Source: an uncultured Lachnospiraceae bacterium (GTDB taxonomy: Bacteria; Bacillota; Clostridia; Lachnospirales; Lachnospiraceae). From it: a stretch of DNA of 6,056 bases. The notes below the pieces were generated by a model that saw only the letters and a list, made by a program, of their open reading frames with translations, was not told the DNA's origin and searched no databases. The DNA is taken from NCBI GenBank assembly GCA_945492935.1, contig CALYVE010000120.1:1-6056 (forward strand), in the 5' to 3' direction. The translations under genes were made by a program, and so were the position numbers. Shown here one piece after another: positions 1 to 4,862 of the stretch (the stretch's first letter is position 1; each line of letters begins with the position of its first letter).

Positions 1-20
1 CTGTCCTAAAGAATAAAATC

Positions 21-49
21 ATTTTATCACACGGAAACAACAAACTCAA
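21..49 (-). promoter_or_regulatory. Sigma-A-like promoter firing leftward out of the window
   Basis: Read on the minus strand, a -35 box TTGAGT (44-49) is followed after exactly 17 bp by TAAAAT (21-26), with TGA immediately before it, which makes an extended -10. The boxes match 4/6 and 5/6 of the sigma-A consensus. Transcription would start near position 14 and leave the left edge, so the gene it serves is not visible. It would be divergent from the gene at 215. The spacing and extended -10 make it credible, but AT-rich DNA produces such matches by chance. Confidence 0.5.
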
Positions 50-81
50 ATTTGGTATGTGCTATAAAGCCGGGTGTTCTC

Positions 82-124
82 CATAAAAACTGGTCGTTCG
101 TCGTGAAAAACTGGTCATTCGTCG
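82..124 (-). promoter_or_regulatory. Tandem 21-bp direct repeats resembling VirR/LytTR binding boxes
   Basis: AAAAACTGGTCGTTCGTCG (85-103) is repeated at 106-124 with a single G-to-A change, giving a period of 21 bp (two helical turns). A degenerate earlier copy may lie around 71-82. On the minus strand the repeats read CCAGTTTTTCAC (114 to 103) and CCAGTTTTTATG (93 to 82). The first fits the clostridial VirR box as I know it, CCAGTTNTNCAC. Paired direct repeats two turns apart are typical of LytTR-family response regulators such as VirR and AgrA. The pair lies between a leftward promoter and the gene at 215 and could control either. The box orientation points left, while the distance to the weak + strand -10 also suits activation of the rightward gene. 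Confidence 0.55.
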
Positions 125-151
125 AAAAGAATTTATTTCTTGTAAATATCG

Positions 152-160
152 TGATAATAT
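152..160 (+). promoter_or_regulatory. Possible weak promoter -10 for the substrate cassette
   Basis: TGATAATAT can be read as a -10 region, either GATAAT at 153-158 or TGA followed by TAATAT at 155-160. I see no recognisable -35 box 16-18 bp upstream, where the sequence is plain AT-rich. A good -10 without a -35, about 28 bp downstream of the 21-bp repeats, would suit an activator-dependent promoter. The start would be near 166, leaving a leader of about 50 bases. Evidence is weak. Confidence 0.3.
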
Positions 161-214
161 GAAGACAGTTAAATAGCAAATAGTAATAGTTAATTTCTAT
201 GGAAAGGATAATTT

Positions 215-1519
215 ATGGCTGATTTTGAAATAAACAAACAAAATACATTATCGCAGTCTTCACGTCTGACGGAAGTCGGCGGTACGGTTAAGAGTGTGAA
301 GAGCATGGTTTCCAATGCGAATAGCGGATTGGTAGGGATTGGTCTCGGCGGTGTCGTACCTTCTCTTGTCGCTATTGAGGCAAGACTTGCAAAGCATGCA
401 GCGAAGCTTGACAGTATGTCTGCAGCATTGAATCAGATTGTACTCAAATATGTGGCAGCAGAATCTGATATTATGGGAATTCCGCTCTTTATGAATCCGG
501 ATTTTTATGAGATTATTGCAAACGGTGTTTCAAACGGTATAAATAGTCTGATTGGTTCGATTGCCAATCCTATATTTAATATTGTGCCGGGCGTACCTTT
601 TACAATTGGAGGTATCGGCAGAGCGGGAATTGACTTTATCGGAGACATTCTTCATTTCCCGGAGTCCGTTGGACTTGATATTATGCCTGTAGATTTGGAT
701 TTGCTTGGAACCTCTGACTGGACAGATCTTTTCGATATGGATAATCCGTTTTTTGATCAGGCAGACACATTACATATGGTAGAATTTGGCCCTTCTGTTG
801 AGGGCTCTGTTTGGGATATATCCGGTGTGTTAGATGGTCCGTATGGTAGTCTGACCGGTAATGTCAGTGCGTTGACAGGTGAGGCTCATGCAACTGCATG
901 GGGCGGCTTGTTTGATGCGGAAGGTAATTTTGCACCAGGAATCGGTGCAGAGCTTGGAGTATCCGGTTCGTTGTTCGAGGCTGGATTCGATGGCACACTT
1001 GGTAATCAATATCTTGGCTTGTATGCCGAGGGTGGTGTAGAAGTTGGACATGCGGAAGCAACGCTTGGAATTTCAGCAGGCTTATATGATGGTGACGGTA
1101 ATTTTAATCCATCATTAGGTGGCGGTGCAAGCGCGGAGGTCGTTGTGGCTCAGGCATCCGGTTCTGCTGGAGCAACCGTGATGGGAACAGATGTCGGAGT
1201 TAGCGGTTCGATTGGATTTGGTGCCGGTGCACATGCAAACGTAGGACTTCAGGATGGCGTATTTTCACTTGATCTAGGCGCATATGTAGGAGTTGGCGGA
1301 AGTGTAGGAATTACTATTGATTTTAATGATACGTATGATACAATTGTAGATGCATGGGATGCGACTTGCGATTGGGCGAGTGATACCTGGGATGCGGCCA
1401 CAGACTGGGCAAGCGACACTTGGGATGCAGCTACAGATTGGGCGAGTGATACCTGGGATACAGCCACAGATTGGGCAAGCGATGCATGGGATACAGCTAC
1501 CAGCTGGTGGCCATTTTAA
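215..1519 (+). CDS. Probable T7SS-secreted protein: WXG/LXG-like N-terminus, Gly-rich repeats, Trp-rich repeat tail (434 aa)
   Basis: The start follows AAAGGA (203-208) by 6 bases. Residues 1-88 are helical and contain a stretch at 52-83 with the heptad-like spacing of WXG100/LXG-type secretion domains. It ends in Y79-V-A-A-E83, which fits the YxxxD/E type VII export motif. No canonical WXG or LXG motif is visible and there is no Sec signal peptide. Residues 105-148 are Gly/Ile-rich and partly hydrophobic. Residues 190-368 are Gly/Ala-rich, probably beta-repeat, with two clear copies of GL-[F/Y]-D-x-[D/E]-GNF-x-P (231-241, 289-299) and a degenerate third near 344-355. Residues 379-433 are five acidic, Trp-rich 11-residue units, and the protein ends W-W-P-F. 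It heads a cassette with two DUF4176 genes upstream of essC. Secretion by T7SS is inferred from context and the N-terminus. I recognise no toxin domain, so effector, structural or surface roles all remain open. Confidence 0.8.
   Translation: MADFEINKQNTLSQSSRLTEVGGTVKSVKSMVSNANSGLVGIGLGGVVPSLVAIEARLAKHAAKLDSMSAALNQIVLKYVAAESDIMGIPLFMNPDFYEIIANGVSNGINSLIGSIANPIFNIVPGVPFTIGGIGRAGIDFIGDILHFPESVGLDIMPVDLDLLGTSDWTDLFDMDNPFFDQADTLHMVEFGPSVEGSVWDISGVLDGPYGSLTGNVSALTGEAHATAWGGLFDAEGNFAPGIGAELGVSGSLFEAGFDGTLGNQYLGLYAEGGVEVGHAEATLGISAGLYDGDGNFNPSLGGGASAEVVVAQASGSAGATVMGTDVGVSGSIGFGAGAHANVGLQDGVFSLDLGAYVGVGGSVGITIDFNDTYDTIVDAWDATCDWASDTWDAATDWASDTWDAATDWASDTWDTATDWASDAWDTATSWWPF
905..1279 (+). repeat. 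Degenerate ~55-58-residue repeats in the Gly-rich region
   Basis: At protein level the segment with GLFDAEGNFAP (residues 231-241, nt 905-937) recurs as GLYDGDGNFNP (289-299, nt 1079-1111), 58 residues later. A shorter third version, GLQDGVFSLDLG (344-355, nt 1244-1279), follows after another 55. Each copy is preceded by a His/Ala/Glu-Ala stretch and followed by Gly/Ala/Val-alternating sequence. The pattern suggests three repeats of a beta-rich unit made by internal duplication. DNA identity between copies is low, so the duplication is old. Confidence 0.55.
1349..1513 (+). repeat. Five tandem 33-bp repeats encoding an 11-residue Trp-rich unit
   Basis: Units begin at 1349, 1382, 1415, 1448 and 1481. 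The protein unit is DTWDAATDWAS with small changes: the first has Thr-Cys in place of Ala-Thr, and the last is disrupted to end S-W-W-P. Trp occurs at unit positions 3 and 9, with Asp at 1, 4 and 8. The tail has no Lys or Arg and is strongly acidic. Synonymous codons alternate between units: units 2 and 4 share ACC, GCC and GCA-AGC, while units 1 and 3 share GCG-AGT. This points to duplication of a 66-bp dimer. Confidence 0.9.
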
Positions 1520-1553
1520 CGACAATATTTTGGAGAAAGTGGGTTAATTAAAT

Positions 1554-1874
1554 ATGAGAAAGTATTTACCGATTGGAACAATTGTTAAACTTAAAAATGT
1601 TGACAAGTTAACAATCATTGCAGGATATTTTCCACGCGGAGAGGCAAAGAACGGACATGTATGGGATTATTCGGCATTTCCGTATCCGGAAGGTATGATT
1701 GACAATGATAAGATTGTTCAGTTTGATAATGAGGCTATCGAGAAGGTTGTTGTTATGGGCTATCAGGATGAGCTTCAGATGCAGTTTATTCGTGCAGTTA
1801 TGAGTAAGTCTGATGAGATAAAGGCAGCCGGCGAACAGAAGGCAGCAGAAGAGAATAGCGAGGTGACTGAATAA
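1554..1874 (+). CDS. DUF4176 family protein, first copy (106 aa)
   Basis: The N-terminus LPIGTIVKLKNVDKLTIIAGY and the later pattern HVWDY, PEGMI, DK, FDNEAIEKVVVMGY and QFI match the DUF4176 family as I know it: a small soluble protein of about 100 residues with no signal peptide or TM segment. The charged C-terminal 20 residues are probably disordered. DUF4176 genes are found next to LXG and other T7SS substrates, and members have been described as accessory factors that bind the substrate before export; that role here is inferred. The gene starts 34 bases after the upstream substrate gene. AAAGTGGG (1537-1544), about 10 bases before the ATG, or GGAG (1532) serves as a modest ribosome binding site. 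It is paralogous to the following gene. Confidence 0.88.
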   Translation: MRKYLPIGTIVKLKNVDKLTIIAGYFPRGEAKNGHVWDYSAFPYPEGMIDNDKIVQFDNEAIEKVVVMGYQDELQMQFIRAVMSKSDEIKAAGEQKAAEENSEVTE

Positions 1875-2188
1875 TGAAATCACTTTTACCACTTGGAACA
1901 GTTGTTTCCCTTAAGGGAGTCGAGCATAGAGTCATGATTCTTGGTTATGCCAGATTTAAAGAGGGAGATACCTCTCATGTATATGATTATATCGGATGTA
2001 AGTTTCCGGAAGGATTTATCGGTGTCGATAAGACAATGATTTTTGATCACGAGATGATTGCAAGTCTGTATTATCTTGGATACAACAATGCTGAGTCCGC
2101 ACAGTTTATTCAGAAGGTTGTTGATACAATCGAGAATGTTGAGACCCAGCAAAATGCAGACAGTGCAATTGTTGGCGGAGAACAGTAA
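1874..2188 (+). CDS. DUF4176 family protein, second copy (104 aa)
   Basis: This protein shares the DUF4176 signature LPLGTVVSLKGV, then a Gly-Tyr, HVYDYIGC, FPEGFIG, VDKT, FDHE, LGY and QFI, in the same order as its upstream neighbour, so the two are tandem paralogues. Its ATG overlaps the previous stop as TAATG (1872-1876). AGGTGA (1861-1866) lies 7 bases upstream, inside the previous gene, so translation is probably coupled and the two products made in similar amounts. That could suit a pair working together on the same substrate, although this is inference. The N-terminal core fits the family more closely than the first copy does. The C-terminal 20 residues are polar and low-complexity. 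It is the last gene before a strong terminator. Confidence 0.9.
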   Translation: MKSLLPLGTVVSLKGVEHRVMILGYARFKEGDTSHVYDYIGCKFPEGFIGVDKTMIFDHEMIASLYYLGYNNAESAQFIQKVVDTIENVETQQNADSAIVGGEQ

Positions 2189-2203
2189 GTAGAAGCGGAT
2201 TAT

Positions 2204-2243
2204 TAAGAGTTCAAGGCGAATTTGCTTTGGGCTCTTATTTTTT
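2204..2243 (+). terminator. Rho-independent terminator of the substrate/DUF4176 cassette
   Basis: A 13-bp stem (2205-2217 with 2224-2236, including a few G-T pairs) with loop GAATTT is followed by A and then six T. A further T-A pair (2204 with 2237) can extend the stem. It lies 16 bases after the second DUF4176 stop and separates the cassette from the essC operon. The stem and T-tract are textbook. Confidence 0.92.
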
Positions 2244-2244
2244 G

Positions 2245-2280
2245 CCGCGGCCTTGTGGCGCGGGTCCTGTCGGCAGAACC
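2245..2280. other. Two adjacent small GC-rich hairpins
   Basis: Right after the terminator, in otherwise AT-rich DNA, CCGCG (2245-2249) pairs with CGCGG (2259-2263), extended by an inner CC/GG around a TTGT loop with one bulged G. Next, GGT-C-CTG pairs with CAG-A-ACC (2263-2280) around TCGG, with one mismatch. They lie upstream of the mapped promoter at 2338, so they would not be in that transcript. Function is unknown; decayed sequence or a terminator-proximal structure are possible. Confidence 0.4.
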
Positions 2281-2337
2281 ATTCCTTCTTGTCAACTGTG
2301 TGCGATCTTGAAAAAAGCACGAAAATACGCAAAAAAA

Positions 2338-2366
2338 TTGACAGATAAGCCTATAAATACTATAAT
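2338..2366 (+). promoter_or_regulatory. Perfect-consensus sigma-A promoter of the essC operon
   Basis: TTGACA (2338-2343), a 17-bp spacer and TATAAT (2361-2366) match the sigma-A consensus at all 12 positions with ideal spacing. Transcription should start near 2373, giving a leader of about 85 bases before the first gene at 2458. Such a strong promoter suggests high basal expression of the secretion operon unless a repressor acts on it. The inverted repeat just downstream is a candidate operator. Confidence 0.9.
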
Positions 2367-2381
2367 GTTACATGAGAAAAA

Positions 2382-2413
2382 TTGACAATTTTGTAAATAA
2401 GTAACAAAATGTC
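2382..2413 (+). promoter_or_regulatory. Second promoter-like element within an inverted repeat
   Basis: A second TTGACA (2382-2387) is followed after 17 bp by CAAAAT (2405-2410, 4/6 match). The same stretch forms an inverted repeat: GACA-A-TTTTGT (2384-2394) against ACAAAATGTC (2404-2413), a 10-bp stem with one bulge and a 9-base loop. The -35 falls in one arm and the -10 in the other. It could be a tandem promoter, an operator just downstream of the main start site, or a hairpin in the leader RNA. The sequence alone cannot decide. Confidence 0.45.
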
Positions 2414-2457
2414 CGTTATGTTTTATATATAGAATTTTGAGTTTCTGGAGGAACCCT

Positions 2458-4254
2458 ATGAAAAATATTTTGATCAAATTGTCTAAGAAAACAGCGATGC
2501 TTCTTGCATTGCTATTATTATTTTCAAGTGTATTAATTCCGCCTGTGGATGTACTCGCAATTGATGAAGAGGAAATTACAGTTCCGGAGGAACCATATGA
2601 TTCCGGCAGCAGTATTGTTCAAGTCATTTTCTACTTTCAGGATGATGACGGAAATAATCATATTCTCCAGACCGGAAGCGGTATATTAGTTGCCGAAACA
2701 ACGGTCATTACATCCCATTTTACAACGACACTCGGAAGCAAATACAAGAACGATGCCAGTGCGTATTACACGGAGAAGTTTGGTGAGCAGATCAGATTTG
2801 ACGAACCGCCGGAAGAAGAGAAGGATGATTGGAAGGTATATACTCCTAAGCTTGCGGTTGTAGACGAGGGAACCGTATTTGTTGATGCAAAGGCTGAATT
2901 TGACGATACGAGCTTTGATATAGCAATCCTCACTTTGGATAAACCGCTGACATCACAATTGGAATATGCGGTTCTCGGTGACAGCAATCTTGTGGCAGAA
3001 GGTGATACTGTCAAGACACAGGGCTTTTATAATCTCACTGAAAATGATCAAAAATCATTTTCGCGCGATTCCCTGATGGAATATGATGGTGTTTGCGTTG
3101 AGTCAACAGAGGACAATTTAAAATACTATGGCTACTATCATTGGGGATTTGTTGGCGGTCCTGTTGTGGATGAGTACGGCAGAGTTGTTGCGGTTATTGT
3201 TTACAAGGAAGGTGAAAAAGAGGCTTTTTCTTCTTTTCCGATTAACAAGATTAAACCTTATATTGGATCGAACGTCCGTGAGGATACAAATGATTATAAG
3301 GAAATTATAGCAAATCACATTGTAAATCCGCAGGATGACAAAGAGAAACAGGTTAACAGAGAACTGTTAAACGAAGCGATTTCATATGCAACCTATATTT
3401 ATGAACAGAATAATGAAGATGAAATTTACACAGAAGAATCTTTTGCAGCTTTTAAGGAAGCATACAATGCGGCTGTGTCAATTTCTGAAATGGTAGACAC
3501 ATCTGAAATTTCACAAGGGGATGTAGATACTGCGACAAAGAATCTGACAGATGCCCAGAATGCATTGGAAAAGGTTAAGAAAAAAAACAAAACGTTATTC
3601 ATTGTCATTATTGTTGCATCCGTTTTGCTTGCAATTTTATTAATATTACTGATTGTATTTTTAGTAATCAGAGGACGTCGCAAGAAGCTTGAAAAGGAAG
3701 AAGCAATGCGCATTAAGACAATTGACGGAGCGACACACGGCAATTCCGGCATATTGAATTCTGAGTCTGCTAATATGCGAAATGTCGGACTTCCGAGTGC
3801 ACAGCTTTATGCACAGTTTGATGCGAAGGCAAGAGAAAACAGACCGGGACAGGCACCTGCACCTGCAAGTGGTGCTGTGTATATGGAGCCAAGCACGACA
3901 ATTCTTCAGGATGAGGATAGCACAACCGTACTGAATTCCTTTGTACAGGCACCGATTAATGCATATCTGTATCGCTCAAGAACAGGTGAAAGTGTAGCGA
4001 TTACAAGCGACAAATTCCGCGTTGGTAAAAATACAGAAGGCATCGAATATCGTGTGGACGGAAATACAAACATAAGCCGATTCCATGCCGTAATAACGAG
4101 GAGTAACGAAAGTTACTTTATCGAAGATTTGGGTTCAACCAATTATACGTTTGTAAATAGTGTGAGAATTATGCCAAACAGAAAACAGCAGCTTCAATCA
4201 AATGATGTAATTTATTTGGCAGATGAGGAATTTATTTTCATGATGAATAGCTAA
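2458..4254 (+). CDS. Membrane-anchored trypsin-like pseudoprotease with FIVAR-like and cytoplasmic FHA domains (598 aa)
   Basis: The ATG at 2458 has GGAGGAA (2447-2453) at ideal spacing; an in-frame TTG at 2437 is less likely. Residues 1-34 are a Sec signal peptide (hydrophobic 13-28, probable cleavage after V-L-A34). Residues 50-270 look like a trypsin-like protease fold: TSH with H87, DIAIL with D154, and GFVGGPV at 230-236. The last is the GxSGGP motif with the catalytic Ser replaced by Val232, so proteolysis is not expected. Residues 324-373 resemble a FIVAR domain (YTEESFAAFKEAYNAA...), which is typical of cell-surface proteins. A TM helix spans 380-404, followed by basic residues, so the remainder is cytoplasmic. 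The linker has two S-T-T-[I/V]-L motifs (479-483, 488-492). An FHA domain at 502-598 keeps G523, S540-R-F-H543 and N562. It is first in the essC operon, 14 bases before the next gene. Likely a T7SS-associated envelope-spanning component; no name is known to me. Confidence 0.87.
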   Translation: MKNILIKLSKKTAMLLALLLLFSSVLIPPVDVLAIDEEEITVPEEPYDSGSSIVQVIFYFQDDDGNNHILQTGSGILVAETTVITSHFTTTLGSKYKNDASAYYTEKFGEQIRFDEPPEEEKDDWKVYTPKLAVVDEGTVFVDAKAEFDDTSFDIAILTLDKPLTSQLEYAVLGDSNLVAEGDTVKTQGFYNLTENDQKSFSRDSLMEYDGVCVESTEDNLKYYGYYHWGFVGGPVVDEYGRVVAVIVYKEGEKEAFSSFPINKIKPYIGSNVREDTNDYKEIIANHIVNPQDDKEKQVNRELLNEAISYATYIYEQNNEDEIYTEESFAAFKEAYNAAVSISEMVDTSEISQGDVDTATKNLTDAQNALEKVKKKNKTLFIVIIVASVLLAILLILLIVFLVIRGRRKKLEKEEAMRIKTIDGATHGNSGILNSESANMRNVGLPSAQLYAQFDAKARENRPGQAPAPASGAVYMEPSTTILQDEDSTTVLNSFVQAPINAYLYRSRTGESVAITSDKFRVGKNTEGIEYRVDGNTNISRFHAVITRSNESYFIEDLGSTNYTFVNSVRIMPNRKQQLQSNDVIYLADEEFIFMMNS

Positions 4255-4268
4255 TATTGGAGGGGTAT

Positions 4269-4844
4269 ATGAACGGACAATTGCTCTATATCATTATCAT
4301 GGTTGTCGAAGCGGCGATAATCGTTGGCCTCATTATAACGAATGTCAAGCTCCATAAGAAAAATAAATCGAACACAGAAATGCTTTATACATACAAAGAA
4401 AAACTGCGTGAGGATGAGCTTGATGACAATATTCGAAATGAATATTATAAGCAGGACAAGTATGAAAATGATTGGAAAAACATACCATACGAAACTACTT
4501 TCGAAGAGGAACAGGAAGTGAGAACCCGCGATGCCGTATGTGTTCACTTTGAATGCATCAGCCGTGTGGCAACACGAAAGTATCTTGTCAATGTTACGGA
4601 CGAGCTGTATTTAGGACGTGCAAAAACAAACGGAATTGTATTTGATGAGCAGGATGTCGATCAAAAGCACATTCATTTTTTGCGTCAGAAAGGTAAGCTT
4701 TATGTGCAGTGTATATCAGACAAGATGCCGGTGATTTTTGTTCGTCAGGATTCAAGGTATGAATTAACGGATTCCTTAGTTATGGTAAATGATGGGGACC
4801 AGTTGGTATTTAAGGATTCGCGTGTCGTGATTACTTTGATATAG
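4269..4844 (+). CDS. Single-pass membrane protein with cytoplasmic FHA-like domain (191 aa)
   Basis: The ATG at 4269 follows TTGGAGGGG (4257-4265); an in-frame TTG at 4257 would put the ribosome site inside the gene. Residues 5-25 form a TM helix followed by LHKKNK, so the C-terminal part should be cytoplasmic. Residues 35-72 are charged and probably helical. An E75-T-T-F motif precedes an FHA-like beta domain at about 105-191. This domain keeps G116-R117 and H134, but the usual S-R-x-H is D131-Q-K-H134, so the Ser that contacts phosphothreonine is missing. It may bind partners without phosphate, or not bind at all. The gene lies 14 bases after the pseudoprotease gene and 18 bases before essC, indicating one transcript. 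Its position and small size recall minor membrane subunits of T7SSb, but I see no similarity to EssA or EssB. Confidence 0.83.
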   Translation: MNGQLLYIIIMVVEAAIIVGLIITNVKLHKKNKSNTEMLYTYKEKLREDELDDNIRNEYYKQDKYENDWKNIPYETTFEEEQEVRTRDAVCVHFECISRVATRKYLVNVTDELYLGRAKTNGIVFDEQDVDQKHIHFLRQKGKLYVQCISDKMPVIFVRQDSRYELTDSLVMVNDGDQLVFKDSRVVITLI

Positions 4845-4862
4845 AAGGTGGGGTGTAGATAA

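Noticed and set aside
830..1061. Overlapping minus-strand frames inside the substrate gene
   Set aside because: They lie opposite a coherent repeated protein, lack ribosome sites and show no recognisable features.
1249..1547. Open frames on both strands across the 33-bp repeats
   Set aside because: A 33-bp repeat without stops stays open in other frames automatically; none has a ribosome site or sensible protein composition.
1886..2332. 148-codon open frame on the minus strand spanning the second DUF4176 gene and terminator
   Set aside because: It lies opposite a clear family member and runs through the terminator; its translation is Leu/Ile/Asn/Cys-rich with no family features.
2372..2404. 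Ten-codon leader peptide ATG...TAA directly at the predicted transcription start
   Set aside because: It has no ribosome site, no codon run typical of an attenuator, and its ATG coincides with the predicted +1.
2437..2457. TTG at 2437 as an earlier start for the pseudoprotease gene
   Set aside because: The GGAGG at 2447-2451 lies inside this extension and is ideally placed for ATG 2458, which also begins a proper signal peptide.
2587..2601. GGAGGAACCATATGA inside the pseudoprotease gene, nearly identical to the true start region at 2447-2461
   Set aside because: The ATG is out of frame and opens only a short frame; the match comes from Glu/Pro codons and looks accidental.
4257..4268. TTG at 4257 as start of the 191-aa FHA protein
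   Set aside because: That codon is part of the ribosome binding site TTGGAGGGG for ATG 4269.
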